Shown: positions 7,343 through 15,743, counted from the first letter of the stretch. The stretch: 21,561 nt of DNA from an uncultured Lachnospiraceae bacterium (GCA_902473545.1 CABRSG010000008.1:1-21561); one strand, 5' to 3'. Program-made: numbers and translations. Notes: generated from the letters alone by a model not told the origin.

Positions 7343-8202
7343 GCTTTCACCTCCAGCTCTGTCCGCATTTCTTCTATTTTATTCTCTACCTCGGCAACCG
7401 CGCGCCCAAGCTCTTCCTTCGAGGGGCTCCAGAAGTGACAGGATGCCTTATTTTCCAGAAAAGAAATGCCTTTTCCCTTGACTGTATGCGCTATGATAAC
7501 AGTAGGCTGCGTACCCTCCGCAGGAATATCATCCAGCGCACACATGATTTCCTGCATGTTGTTGCCGTCAATCTCCATCACACGCCACCCAAAAGCTGCA
7601 AAACGCTCACCTGCCGGCATGAAATTCATGATATCCTCCACTTTGCCGCTGATCTGAAGACCATTGTTGTCTAAAAACAATACCAGATTTCCCAATTGAT
7701 GATGTGCGGCAGCCGCCGCTGCCTCCCAGTTGGAACCTTCCGCCAGCTCACCGTCTCCCATAACGGTGTACACGCAGGATTGCATTTTGTCACACTTCAT
7801 TGCCAGCGCCATGCCCGCCGCGATGGCGAGCCCGTGCCCCAAAGCACCGGTATTTGCCTCAATACCGGGAAGCTTATGCATATCCGGATGACCCGGAATA
7901 GGTGATTTCAGCGAACCGTAGGTATCGAGAATATCCTTTGGAAAATACCCTCTCTCCGCCAGAACAGCATATTGGCACATACATTTGTGCCCTGCCGAAA
8001 GAATGAAACGGTCGCGCTGCTCCCACTTAGGATCGTCAGGTTTTCCTGCCATCTTGTAAAAATAAAGTGCTGTCACAATGTCAATCGCGGACAGGGCACC
8101 GCCCAAATGACCGTGCCCGCCTGCCTCAACCATCCGCAGCACATTTCTTCGGCATTTCCAGGAAATATATGTCAGTTCCTTTGCATTTTTGGAAAAAGCC
8201 AT
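7339..8202 (-). CDS. Transketolase, N-terminal (thiamine diphosphate-binding) subunit
   Basis: The 287-residue half-transketolase binds the diphosphate of thiamine diphosphate. The motif begins GDGE at residues 149-152 and ends with LDNN at 177-180. Family histidines and loops are visible: GGHGHLGG around 28-35, SAGHK around 69-73, PGHPDM around 103-108 and GALGHGLAIAAGMALA around 119-134. The ATG directly follows the stop of the RpiB-like gene (TAA then ATG), with GAGGGGG about 10 nt upstream, so it is tightly coupled to that isomerase. Split transketolases are common in Firmicutes sugar operons. Confidence 0.92.
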   Translation of the reverse strand: MAFSKNAKELTYISWKCRRNVLRMVEAGGHGHLGGALSAIDIVTALYFYKMAGKPDDPKWEQRDRFILSAGHKCMCQYAVLAERGYFPKDILDTYGSLKSPIPGHPDMHKLPGIEANTGALGHGLAIAAGMALAMKCDKMQSCVYTVMGDGELAEGSNWEAAAAAAHHQLGNLVLFLDNNGLQISGKVEDIMNFMPAGERFAAFGWRVMEIDGNNMQEIMCALDDIPAEGTQPTVIIAHTVKGKGISFLENKASCHFWSPSKEELGRAVAEVENKIEEMRTELEVKA

Positions 8203-8646
8203 TTATCTCATAGCCCCCTCTTCGTAATCACAGATCTGCTGTACCTTCGGCATCGACCTGGAATGCACGTCAAACGTGCATCCCAGATATTCCTTCAGCA
8301 TCATCTTGGCAACCTCGATTCCAATCACCTGCGCTCCCATGGTAATGATGTTCGCATGATTGCTGAGCTCCGCCCGCTGTGCCTGAAATACATCATTTAC
8401 CAGTGCCGCATAGGCTCCCTTCACCTTGTTTGCCGCAATACTCATGCCGATGCCGGTGCCGCACACCAGAACGCCGCGGTCATAGTTTCCCTGCGCAACA
8501 TCCTGGGCAACACGTATAGCGACATTTGCGTAGACCGGATCTGTGCTTCCAAAATCATCACATTCATGCCCAAGCTCCCGGATATACTGCATCAGTGCCT
8601 CCTTAAAAGTCTGGGCATTTGGATCACATCCAATCGCTATCCTCAT
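8203..8646 (-). CDS. RpiB/LacA/LacB-family sugar-phosphate isomerase, atypical
   Basis: A 147-residue aldose-ketose phosphate isomerase of the RpiB family. The catalytic cysteine is Cys62 in CGTGIGMSIAANK, and the GCD and GHECDDFG elements of the Rossmann-like fold are present. Two family histidines are missing: the His of the GCDH motif is Pro9, and the position of E. coli RpiB His99, linked to ring opening, is Ser95 in ELSNHANI. This suggests a substrate other than ribose 5-phosphate, perhaps an acyclic one such as a tetrulose phosphate, for which RpiB-like isomerases are known from erythritol pathways (inference). Start supported by GAAGGAG 6 nt before the ATG at 8646. It precedes transketolase with no gap. 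Confidence 0.85.
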   Translation of the reverse strand: MRIAIGCDPNAQTFKEALMQYIRELGHECDDFGSTDPVYANVAIRVAQDVAQGNYDRGVLVCGTGIGMSIAANKVKGAYAALVNDVFQAQRAELSNHANIITMGAQVIGIEVAKMMLKEYLGCTFDVHSRSMPKVQQICDYEEGAMR

Positions 8647-8666
8647 CCTCTGCTCCTTCGTCTGTC

Positions 8667-9938
8667 TTACTGATTGTATTCGCCAAGAAGATCGGTAATA
8701 CGTCCGTCAACCGTTGCAATCGCATCATCGAGACTGCTGCCTGTCAGCATGGAATTATATGCTTCTCCGAAAATATCCTGCACTTCCGCATATGCCGGGA
8801 AAGTGGAGTACGTAAGAGAATACTGCATACATTCTGAGAATCCGATATACTCCGGTCCGGTAAATGCTTCGTCTGCCAGAGCGCTCTTCGTAACCGGAAT
8901 ACGTCCCGTAGCAGATCCAAAGGATACCGCATTGTCGTAGCCCGCCATAAATTCCAGGAAATCTGCCATTTCTTCCGGGTGCTCACACGCTGTCGTGATC
9001 GTGTAACCGGACACCTGCAGGTTCGTCACATGACGGCCATCTTCTGTCGTCGCTGCCGGAATCGGCACACTGCCAAGCTTGCCCGACAGCTCTGGGTTAC
9101 GGTTTAAAATTGCTCCTACTGCGTTGCTTCCGGAAATAATAAGACCGGTCTGCTCATTTGCAAAGTAAGTAACTGCATCCTGGTATGCTGTCTCGGATGC
9201 GCCCGCAGGAACCACGCCGTCCACCAGATCCAGATCTACAAAGGACTGCAGCGCTGTTTTAAATTTGTCGGAAGTCAGATCGCTCTCCCAGGTGCCATCC
9301 TCGTTCTGCCAGACTTCATCTACTCCAAATGCTTTTGCATATATGGAAAAGCGTGCCTCACCGGAGCCGTTTCTTGCACCTACCATGGAAAAGCCATAGT
9401 TACCGGAAATTTCCGTAAACTTCTTCGCTGCATCACGAAAATCATCCATTGTCTCAATTTTATCAATTCCTGCCTGCTCCAGCCAGTCTGTCCGGTAAAT
9501 CAATGCTATCGGAATCTGGAACCACGGAACAAACATCAACGTATCATCCAACGTGCTGTAATTGATAACCTCTTCAGAAAGATCCGCACGGAATTCATCC
9601 GAAATATAATCATTTGCATCCGCCACGATTCCCATATCCAGAGCCGTGGACATAAATGCGCAGTTCATAAAAAACGCATCCGGAAGATCATTTGATGCCG
9701 CCATGGTCGTCACCTGCGCATCCAGATCATTATTTGCCACCGAAATAAACTCGATCGTTACATTCGGATGCTCTGCCATATACGCTTCCGCCATCGCGGA
9801 CTCCAGTTCTGCCTCATCCTCCGTCTGCAGACAGGACATGATCGTCAGGGTAATTTCTTCTTCTGCATTCACAGCAACTCCCGAAAACAGGGACGCCAGC
9901 ATAGATACACTAAGTACAGCCGCTAATTTTCTCTTCAT
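8667..9938 (-). CDS. ABC transporter solute-binding protein (sugar type, SBP family 1)
   Basis: The 423-residue secreted binding protein has a basic start and hydrophobic signal (AAVLSVSMLASLFSGVAVNA), then mature protein from about residue 27. Family features are the early AEAYMAEHPNVTIEFIS segment, YFANEQTGLIISGSNAVGAI, and the C-terminal EFMAGYDNAV region with GRIPVTKSA. No cysteine lies at the signal end, so the usual Gram-positive lipobox is absent; the first cysteine (about 36) is inside the mature domain. Tethering is therefore unclear. The ATG at 9938 has GGAAG 7 nt upstream. It lies 111 nt downstream of the permease pair and works with it. The ligand cannot be read from sequence; the operon suggests an aldonate, uncommon sugar or derivative. 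Confidence 0.9.
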   Translation of the reverse strand: MKRKLAAVLSVSMLASLFSGVAVNAEEEITLTIMSCLQTEDEAELESAMAEAYMAEHPNVTIEFISVANNDLDAQVTTMAASNDLPDAFFMNCAFMSTALDMGIVADANDYISDEFRADLSEEVINYSTLDDTLMFVPWFQIPIALIYRTDWLEQAGIDKIETMDDFRDAAKKFTEISGNYGFSMVGARNGSGEARFSIYAKAFGVDEVWQNEDGTWESDLTSDKFKTALQSFVDLDLVDGVVPAGASETAYQDAVTYFANEQTGLIISGSNAVGAILNRNPELSGKLGSVPIPAATTEDGRHVTNLQVSGYTITTACEHPEEMADFLEFMAGYDNAVSFGSATGRIPVTKSALADEAFTGPEYIGFSECMQYSLTYSTFPAYAEVQDIFGEAYNSMLTGSSLDDAIATVDGRITDLLGEYNQ

Positions 9939-10049
9939 AATTTTTCTTCCTTTCTCATCTCGTTTTTTAATATCGCTTATCTGCCGCACCCCATAAATTT
10001 TTCCCATACACCCCCATTCCTGTATCCGCGGCAGATGCTATATCCTTTT

Positions 10050-10901
10050 TTATTTCACAGCCCCGGCAGTCAGACCACTGATAAAGCTTTTCTGCATAAA
10101 AATGAAAGCAATAATCAGAGGCACCGATGCCACCAGCGAGGCAGCCATCATATCATTCCATGCAATTCTGTAGTAGCCATTCATTTCGGCGATTGCCACA
10201 GCCGCCGTTTTCATCTTATCGTTCATGATCAGAATTGCCGCAAACATATATTCATTCCAGCATGTAATAAATGCATAGATTGCGGAGGATACCAGTCCCG
10301 GCCGCACCAGCGGCAGTGTAATTCTGATAAACGTCTGCAGGCTGGAGGCACCGTCGATTGCGGCAGATTCATCAATTTCTACCGGAATTGTCCGGTAATA
10401 CCCCACCATCATCCACGAACAGAAGGGAATCGTGAATGAGATATAAACCACACAAAGCCCGACCAGAGAGTTATTCAGCCCGTAAATACTGAGAATTCTG
10501 TAAAACGGCACCAACAGCATAATGGACGGAAACATCTGTGTCATCAAAATAAATGATAGAAATGCACCCTTCCCCTTAAAACTAAATCTGGTGGCGCCAT
10601 ATCCTGTAAGCGCTGAGGCAGCCAGCGAAACCAGAACTGCGGCCGCTGTCACAAGCAGACTGTTTCGAAAATACAGCGCAAAATCATAATCTCTCCAGAT
10701 TCTCATGAATGACGTAATGGTAACTTCCAATGGCAGAATACTGCCATTCATCTGATAAATCTCCATGTCATTTTTCACCGCAGTGATAATCATCCACAGA
10801 ACGGGCAGAATTACTATACACGCCCCAAGAACCAATACGACATAGGAGAGCGCACCTTCTGCTTTTTTATGCATTGATAAAGACCTGTTCTTCTTACGCA
10901 T
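10050..10901 (-). CDS. ABC sugar transporter permease (MalG/UgpE type)
   Basis: A 283-residue inner-membrane subunit with six predicted hydrophobic segments, starting at about 17-40. The cytoplasmic coupling (EAA) loop is visible at about 178-205 (ESAAIDGASSLQTFIRITLP), which contacts the ATPase. It pairs with the preceding permease, whose stop it overlaps by 8 nt. The ATG at 10901 has GGAGG about 13 nt upstream, rather far, so re-initiation after the upstream stop is likely. No ATPase gene lies in the operon, so a shared MsmX/UgpC-type ATPase encoded elsewhere is inferred. Confidence 0.92.
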   Translation of the reverse strand: MRKKNRSLSMHKKAEGALSYVVLVLGACIVILPVLWMIITAVKNDMEIYQMNGSILPLEVTITSFMRIWRDYDFALYFRNSLLVTAAAVLVSLAASALTGYGATRFSFKGKGAFLSFILMTQMFPSIMLLVPFYRILSIYGLNNSLVGLCVVYISFTIPFCSWMMVGYYRTIPVEIDESAAIDGASSLQTFIRITLPLVRPGLVSSAIYAFITCWNEYMFAAILIMNDKMKTAAVAIAEMNGYYRIAWNDMMAASLVASVPLIIAFIFMQKSFISGLTAGAVK

Positions 10902-11766
10902 TCTGATCCATCGCCCTCCTCATAATTTTACTGATCAGCCAGCAAATAACAAATACCACGCCCGCACCTGCTGCGGCAGCTCCATAATTGTGATAGGAAA
11001 ATGCCTCTTTATATATGGAAATGCTAACCGTCGCTGTCGTATTGTTCGGGCCTCCGTCTGTCAGCAGCTTAATAATGGTATAATGTTTAAACCACCATAC
11101 TGTATCCAGAATCACTGCGGTTGAGATAACCGGTTTAATCATCGGAACAGTAATGCGGAAAAATGTCTGTACGGGATTTGCTCCATCCAGCTTTGCCGCC
11201 TCATACACATCCTCCGGTACGCTCTGAAAACCCGCCATCATATTTACCATAATCAGCGCGTATCCCTTCCAGATACACACAGCAGCAAGAATGGTAAATG
11301 CAAAACCCGTACTCAGCCATGCCTGGTTTTTCTCCAGAATTCCGAGACGAATCAATATATTGTTAAACACACCGTAGTTTGCATTAAAAATCCACTTAAA
11401 CAGCAAAGCAACGACCACATCCGGCAAAAGCCATGGAATAATCAGAATCGTGCGGAATATATTGACACCCGGACGTTTTTTATTCAAAGCAAGCGCGAGG
11501 ATCGTTCCCAGGATCAGATGTCCCAGAACAACCACTATTGTAAATTCGAAGGTTGTCAGAAGGCTCTTTACCATACTTCCGTCTTTGAATATCGACAGGT
11601 AGTTTTCCAGCCCTACAAATTCCCACTTATTCGTAAGATTTGTCTTCATGACACTTAAATACAGCGCATAGCAGATCGGGTATACGACAAGTGCTGCCAG
11701 CAGAACAAATACCGGAAATATAAAAAGATATGGTGTAATGTTAAATTTATTTTTGTTTCGTGTCAC
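10894..11766 (-). CDS. ABC sugar transporter permease (MalF/UgpA type)
   Basis: A 290-residue membrane subunit with hydrophobic segments beginning at about 11-36 and the EAA coupling loop at about 189-209 (EAAKLDGANPVQTFFRITVP). The GTG at 11766 is the likely start, with AAGGAGG 10 nt upstream; a further GTG at 11793 would overlap the dehydratase stop and put the ribosome site inside the gene. It follows the dehydratase by 20 nt and overlaps the next permease by 8 nt. Together with that permease and the binding protein it forms the uptake system of this locus. Confidence 0.92.
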   Translation of the reverse strand: MTRNKNKFNITPYLFIFPVFVLLAALVVYPICYALYLSVMKTNLTNKWEFVGLENYLSIFKDGSMVKSLLTTFEFTIVVVLGHLILGTILALALNKKRPGVNIFRTILIIPWLLPDVVVALLFKWIFNANYGVFNNILIRLGILEKNQAWLSTGFAFTILAAVCIWKGYALIMVNMMAGFQSVPEDVYEAAKLDGANPVQTFFRITVPMIKPVISTAVILDTVWWFKHYTIIKLLTDGGPNNTTATVSISIYKEAFSYHNYGAAAAGAGVVFVICWLISKIMRRAMDQNA

Positions 11767-11786
11767 CAGCCGGATTCCTCCTTTTT

Positions 11787-12953
11787 CTACCACTCTCCGA
11801 AGGAATGGTCATCAGCAAATGATACGCGTGGTGTCTCCCAGCGCCCGTCATATGCATATTCCTTTAACGCAGCCTCATCTATCTCAATGCCCATGCCCGC
11901 ACCCTGCGGAATATCAATATAGCCATCCCTGATTTCAAACGGTTTTTTCAGATACGGACCACCCAGATCCCATCCGTCCTCAAAGGATGGATGCTCCTGC
12001 GCCGTAAAATTCGGAATCACCGTATCCACCTGCAGGCAGGCTGCAAGCGCAAGCGGGCCAAGCGGATTATGCGGCGCCATAGAACAATAGTATGTCTCTC
12101 CCATTGCAGCAATTTTCATAACCTGCGATATGCCGCCCGCATGACACAGATCCGGCTGCAGCACAGTTGCCGCCTGCTTCTCCAGCACCTCGCGGAAGTC
12201 ATATGTAGTAAATTTCCGTTCTCCCGTAGCGATCGGTATGGTAGTCATCCTTGCCACCCTTGCCATCACATCCACATTTTCCGGAAGCACCGGCTCCTCC
12301 ACAAACATCAGGCCAAACGGCTCCAGCTCTCTGCAAAGCCACGGTGCCATTGCCGGTGAAACCCGTCCGTGAAAGTCAACAGCCAGGTCGATATCATCCC
12401 CGATCGCTGTCCGGATTTCTGCGATCCGCTCCACAAAGCGTGTCACCATTGCCGGAGTTTCAATATGCCGGTATGGGCAGATAAACGGTGTTTTCAGGGA
12501 TTTAAAACCCTTCGCCACTTTCTTTTTCGCATGTTCGATCAACAGATCACGGCACTCCCGTTCTTCCATTTCGGCATAATCAACATTGCCAAAAATATGT
12601 GCATACATGCGGATGCGATCTCTGGATTTTCCCCCGAGCAGCTGCCAAACCGGAACATTCAGCCATTTTCCTTTGATATCCCAGAGTGCCTGCTCGATTC
12701 CGCTGATAGCACTAAATACGGCGGCGCCGCCCCTGTAAAAACCACCCGCATACATCAGCTTATACAGATATTCAATATTACGCGGGTCTTCTCCGATAAT
12801 CATATCCTTCAGAGAATCCACGGCAGCCGCTGTAACCAGGGTTCTTCCCTCCAGATCGCACTCGCCCCATCCGGTAATTCCTTCATCAGTAGTTACCTTC
12901 ACAAAAATCCATCTTGGTTTTACATGAAATGTTTCTACGCCTTTAATCTTCAT
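11787..12953 (-). CDS. dgoD: Galactonate-dehydratase-like enolase-superfamily sugar-acid dehydratase
   Basis: The 388-residue product resembles D-galactonate dehydratase, which removes water from an aldonate to give a 2-keto-3-deoxy acid. Magnesium ligands and catalytic residues follow the mandelate racemase/GalD pattern: Asp193 and His195 in DFHGRVS, Glu219 in FVEEP, Glu245 in ATGER, His295 in APHNPLGP, Glu320 in AQEHPSF. The near-universal GalD segments GGFYRGG and GIEQALWDIKGK, and the final EW, are also present. The ATG at 12953 has a perfect AGGAGG 6 nt upstream. The next enzymes are a 2-keto-3-deoxy-acid kinase and aldolase, which complete the route. Exact stereospecificity (galactonate, gluconate, another aldonate) is not certain from sequence. 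Confidence 0.85.
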   Translation of the reverse strand: MKIKGVETFHVKPRWIFVKVTTDEGITGWGECDLEGRTLVTAAAVDSLKDMIIGEDPRNIEYLYKLMYAGGFYRGGAAVFSAISGIEQALWDIKGKWLNVPVWQLLGGKSRDRIRMYAHIFGNVDYAEMEERECRDLLIEHAKKKVAKGFKSLKTPFICPYRHIETPAMVTRFVERIAEIRTAIGDDIDLAVDFHGRVSPAMAPWLCRELEPFGLMFVEEPVLPENVDVMARVARMTTIPIATGERKFTTYDFREVLEKQAATVLQPDLCHAGGISQVMKIAAMGETYYCSMAPHNPLGPLALAACLQVDTVIPNFTAQEHPSFEDGWDLGGPYLKKPFEIRDGYIDIPQGAGMGIEIDEAALKEYAYDGRWETPRVSFADDHSFGEW

Positions 12954-12972
12954 CCCTGTCCTCCTGTTATTT

Positions 12973-13995
12973 TTATCTCTGCACACGTCCGGAGGCATTC
13001 CCCTGCATGAGGCTGTTTACCTCCTCCAGCGTGCTCAGATTAAAATCATATTCCATCGTGTGCTTCAGGCAGGAAGCCGCCGCTGCAAAATTCACTGCCT
13101 TCTGCGGTTCATAGCCGCTGTTTAGCGCATAGATCAGCGCTCCCGCAAAGGAATCTCCGCCTCCTACCCGGTCTACGATCTGTATCTTATACTCCGGCGA
13201 AAAGAATGCTTCTCCCCCGGTATAAAGCAGTCCGCCCCAATGATTTATGCTGGCGGAAATACTTTTTCGCAGAGTGATCGCAACAGACTTTATGCCAAAG
13301 CGTTCTACAAGCTGCTGCGCCACACTCACATATCCCTGTCTGTCAAGTTCTCCCTTGCTGATATCTGAGTTTTGGGCACAAATACCAAACACATCTGCAG
13401 CGTCCGCTTCATTTGCAATACAAATGTCGACATACTTCATCAGTCTGCCCATCACCTCTCCGGCTTTTTCTTTACTCCACAGCTTTTTCCGGAAATTCAG
13501 ATCACAGCTCACTGTAATATGCTTCTCTTTACACACGCGCAGCGCATCCTCACAGATTTCTGCACAGCCCTCCGAAAGTGCTGGTGTAATGCCTGTAAAA
13601 TGAAACCAGTCAGCACCCTCCAAAATCTGTTCCCAGTCGAAATCTGTCCGTTCCGCAAGAGCAACAGCAGATGCGCCTCTGTCATACAAAACCTTTGACG
13701 GGCGCTGAGAGGCTCCCTTTTCCACAAAGTAGATGCCCATACGTGATCCGCCGTATACGATTGCTTCTGTGTCGACACCATACTTCTGCAGCTGCATCGC
13801 TGCCCGCCTGCCGAGCACATTGTCCGGCAGCTTTGTAACAAAAGCAGCCTTCATGCCAAAGTTTGCCACAGATACCGCCACATTTGCCTCGCCGCCCGCA
13901 AACGACATCTCCAGCTTTTGTGCCTGCAGCAGCCTGAGATATCCCTCCGGATTCAGCCGCATCATAATCTCACCGAATGTAATCACCTTTTTCAT
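12973..13995 (-). CDS. kdgK: 2-keto-3-deoxy-gluconate/galactonate kinase (PfkB family)
   Basis: A 340-residue ribokinase-fold sugar kinase. The substrate glycine pair is in SFAGGEANVAVSVANFG at about 31-47. The anion hole and catalytic base are in DRVGGGDSFAGAL, with Asp281 as base. The CDLNFRKKLW segment is typical of KdgK. It phosphorylates the dehydratase product at C6 for the aldolase. I chose the ATG at 13995, which overlaps the aldolase stop by 4 nt (ATGA) and has GGGGAGAG 8 nt upstream; the longer start at 14016 lacks this support. True DgoK galactonate kinases belong to another superfamily, so this operon uses a KdgK-type enzyme with a DgoD-type dehydratase. Confidence 0.88.
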   Translation of the reverse strand: MKKVITFGEIMMRLNPEGYLRLLQAQKLEMSFAGGEANVAVSVANFGMKAAFVTKLPDNVLGRRAAMQLQKYGVDTEAIVYGGSRMGIYFVEKGASQRPSKVLYDRGASAVALAERTDFDWEQILEGADWFHFTGITPALSEGCAEICEDALRVCKEKHITVSCDLNFRKKLWSKEKAGEVMGRLMKYVDICIANEADAADVFGICAQNSDISKGELDRQGYVSVAQQLVERFGIKSVAITLRKSISASINHWGGLLYTGGEAFFSPEYKIQIVDRVGGGDSFAGALIYALNSGYEPQKAVNFAAAASCLKHTMEYDFNLSTLEEVNSLMQGNASGRVQR

Positions 13996-14654
13996 ACCGT
14001 AAACTCTCCCCTGCAATTTTGAACTGTCCTTCTCGCTGCCTCGCGTATCTTATCGAATTCGCCCGCCGCGATCCATTCACGGTTGACAAGATTGCCGCCA
14101 ATACCGACTCCTTCCGCTCCTGCGCGCAAAAATTCTGCCGCATTAAGCTCATTTACTCCGCCAACAGCCAACAGTGGAATATGGTTCAGCGGCCCCTTTA
14201 CCGCTTTCAAATATCCTGCCCCCAGACTTGCTGCCGGAAATATTTTTACAAAGTCCGCCCCATATTCGGCCGCATCTGTAATCTCAGACGGTGACAATGC
14301 ACCCGGTATCGAAACCATGCCCTGTCTTACGGTCTCCTCAATCACCCTCCGGTTTACATTTGGAGAAATAATAAATGCACCGCCGGCATTTTTCGTAAGC
14401 CTAACCTGCTCCTCCATGAGCACAGTCCCCGCCCCACAGGTCATTTCACTGCCATACTCCCTGCATACCATGGAGATATTTTCACAGGTACGCTTCCAAT
14501 CATCGGGGATTTTCTGATCAAAAGTAAATTCAATCAGTTCGACGCCACCCTCCCGCAGTGCTTCTGTCAGATTCCTGCAGTCATCGCCATATATCCCCCG
14601 TACAATGGCAATGATTTTCTTTTCTTTTATTTGTCCAATAATTTTCTTACGCAA
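13992..14654 (-). CDS. KDPG/KDPGal aldolase (class I, Eda/DgoA family)
   Basis: A 220-residue class I aldolase that splits 2-keto-3-deoxy-6-phosphogluconate or -galactonate into pyruvate and glyceraldehyde 3-phosphate. Glu42 in IEFTF is the general base, GAGTV at 74-78 and the FIISPN carboxylate loop follow, and Lys137 in DFVKIFPA is the Schiff-base lysine. It starts with TTG at 14654, backed by GAGGAG 6 nt upstream. It is the first gene of the ten-gene operon and overlaps the kinase by 4 nt. The leader from the predicted transcript start is about 80 nt. Confidence 0.9.
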   Translation of the reverse strand: MRKKIIGQIKEKKIIAIVRGIYGDDCRNLTEALREGGVELIEFTFDQKIPDDWKRTCENISMVCREYGSEMTCGAGTVLMEEQVRLTKNAGGAFIISPNVNRRVIEETVRQGMVSIPGALSPSEITDAAEYGADFVKIFPAASLGAGYLKAVKGPLNHIPLLAVGGVNELNAAEFLRAGAEGVGIGGNLVNREWIAAGEFDKIREAARRTVQNCRGEFTV

Positions 14655-14716
14655 TTTTTCTCCTCTTTTACATCAATTTCCTTTTTTGCCAATTGTTTCA
14701 TTGTATAAAACTATAT

Positions 14717-14729
14717 TTTATCTAATAAA
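14717..14729 (-). promoter_or_regulatory. Probable IclR-family operator of the catabolic operon
   Basis: TTTAT-CTA-ATAAA is a 13-bp inverted repeat inside the 17-bp sequence TATATTTTATCTAATAA (14712-14728). The same 17 bp recurs exactly at 15739-15755 before the kinase gene. It lies about 12 nt past the predicted -10, a position where bound repressor would block initiation. Assignment to the neighbouring IclR protein is inference. Confidence 0.6.
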
Positions 14730-14741
14730 CTTCTTGCAATT

Positions 14742-14770
14742 ACAATATTATAGATCCAGGTTTTTGTCAA
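14742..14770 (-). promoter_or_regulatory. Predicted sigma-A promoter of the ten-gene catabolic operon
   Basis: On the minus strand, a consensus TTGACA (14770-14765), 17-nt spacer and TATTGT (14747-14742). A TATAAT also lies within the spacer but only 12 nt from the -35. The predicted start is near 14735. The surrounding 14655-14927 region is strongly AT-rich and holds no gene, only this promoter, the divergent iclR promoter and palindromes. Confidence 0.65.
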
Positions 14771-14833
14771 GAAGTTTTTTTGTTTGTTTTGCATATTTTG
14801 TTGTCCTTTTATCTTTTTTATTGTCTATTTTTG

Positions 14834-14842
14834 TGTTATAAT
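14834..14842 (+). promoter_or_regulatory. Predicted extended -10 promoter of the IclR regulator gene
   Basis: TGTTATAAT is a consensus extended -10 (TG-N-TATAAT, hexamer 14837-14842). The sequence at the -35 position is only a T-run, so the extended -10 probably carries recognition. The start would be near 14849, giving an 80-nt leader. Confidence 0.5.
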
Positions 14843-14845
14843 CTC

Positions 14846-14895
14846 TTTGCGTAATTTGTAATTTTTTATTGCAAATAAACGAATTTTTGCGTAAT
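14846..14895 (+). repeat. 10-bp direct repeats in the iclR leader
   Basis: TTTGCGTAAT occurs at 14846-14855 and 14886-14895, exactly 40 bp apart, flanking the palindrome at 14865-14879. Forty bp is close to four helical turns, so both copies face the same side of the DNA. Function unknown; chance is possible in AT-rich sequence. Confidence 0.4.
14865..14879 (+). promoter_or_regulatory. Palindrome in iclR leader, possible autoregulatory operator
   Basis: TTTATT-GCA-AATAAA is a perfect 6-3-6 inverted repeat about 16 nt past the predicted iclR transcript start. Its TTTAT/ATAAA half sites are those of the motif before the operon and the kinase gene, but spaced by 5 rather than 3 nt. Autoregulation is inferred. 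Confidence 0.4.
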
Positions 14896-14927
14896 ATTAA
14901 GAAAAAGCTTAGGAAAGAGATTAAGAT

Positions 14928-15707
14928 ATGGAACCAACAAATGTGCGGCTTGTGGACCGCGTACTTGACATCATTGAAACACTATCCAGACATCCCGAAG
15001 GAACTTCTATCGCCGTACTGACAGCCGAGACAGACATTCATAAATCTACGGTTTACCGTCAGCTTGCAACACTAATGAAACGAGGCTATGTTGTGAAAGA
15101 TGAGGAAACCAGCCACTATCGTCTGACACTGCGCACCTATCGTATCGGCAGCCGCGCTGTTCCCGATTTTGATCTTTTGAGTCTCTCTGTGGGTTATCTG
15201 CGTGAATTGTGCAGGCTATGCAATGAAGCTGTCCACCTTGCCATTCCAGATGGCGCCTCTATTATGTATTTATTTAAAGAAGTGGCTGCTGACAATGTCA
15301 TCCGGATCGCTTCCCAGACAGGTGCCCGGAATTATATGTATTATACCGGTCTTGGCAAAGCTCTGTTAGCAACCATGTCAGAGAAAGAAGTGCGGGAAAT
15401 CTGGGAAAAATCTGACATAAAAAAATACACACCAACTACTATCACCACCTACCCGCAGCTCCTTGAAGAGCTGGAGACAATCCGCCAGCGAGGATACGCT
15501 ATTGACAACGAAGAGCATGAAGCCGGTATTGCCTGTATTGCCGATGTTATACGCGATGTTGACAATAAAGCAGTGGCAGCTATCAGTATTTCTACCCTTG
15601 CTGCCCGGTTGGATGATAATTTTCTTGCATTGAATGTTCCGCGGCTGCATAAAACCGCTAATAAAATTTCTGCAATCCTGGGAAATGTACTTTCAAAAGG
15701 GGATTGA
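14928..15707 (+). CDS. IclR-family transcriptional regulator
   Basis: The 259-residue protein has an N-terminal winged helix-turn-helix at about 7-66 (start NVRLVDRVLDIIETL; recognition region HKSTVYRQLATLMKRGYV) and the IclR effector-binding domain from about 80 to 255. That domain shows the TGARNYMYYTGLGKALLA segment and GYAIDNEEHEAGIACIA. IclR proteins commonly control sugar-acid and aromatic catabolism, sensing a pathway metabolite. It is divergent from the ten-gene operon and upstream of the kinase on the same strand, so it is the obvious local regulator; matching palindromes before all three units support this. Start supported by GGAAAGAG 7 nt before the ATG. Its stop lies inside a hairpin that also contains the kinase -35 box. 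Confidence 0.93.
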   Translation: MEPTNVRLVDRVLDIIETLSRHPEGTSIAVLTAETDIHKSTVYRQLATLMKRGYVVKDEETSHYRLTLRTYRIGSRAVPDFDLLSLSVGYLRELCRLCNEAVHLAIPDGASIMYLFKEVAADNVIRIASQTGARNYMYYTGLGKALLATMSEKEVREIWEKSDIKKYTPTTITTYPQLLEELETIRQRGYAIDNEEHEAGIACIADVIRDVDNKAVAAISISTLAARLDDNFLALNVPRLHKTANKISAILGNVLSKGD

Positions 15708-15720
15708 CAAACAATCCCCT
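15698..15720 (+). other. Perfect hairpin spanning the iclR stop codon and kinase -35 box
   Basis: A perfect 9-bp stem (AGGGGATTG, 15698-15706; CAATCCCCT, 15712-15720) with a 5-nt loop ACAAA. The TGA stop of iclR is inside the arm/loop and TTGACA of the kinase promoter starts at 15704. No T-run follows on the plus strand, so it is not a standard terminator; on the minus strand it is followed by TTTTG. Confidence 0.6.
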
Positions 15721-15733
15721 CAGCGATTATCAT
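15704..15733 (+). promoter_or_regulatory. Predicted sigma-A promoter of the FGGY kinase gene
   Basis: Consensus TTGACA at 15704-15709, 18-nt spacer, TATCAT at 15728-15733. The shared operator-like motif begins 10 nt downstream, nearly the same geometry as at the ten-gene operon. Confidence 0.6.
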
Positions 15734-15743
15734 AAACATATAT

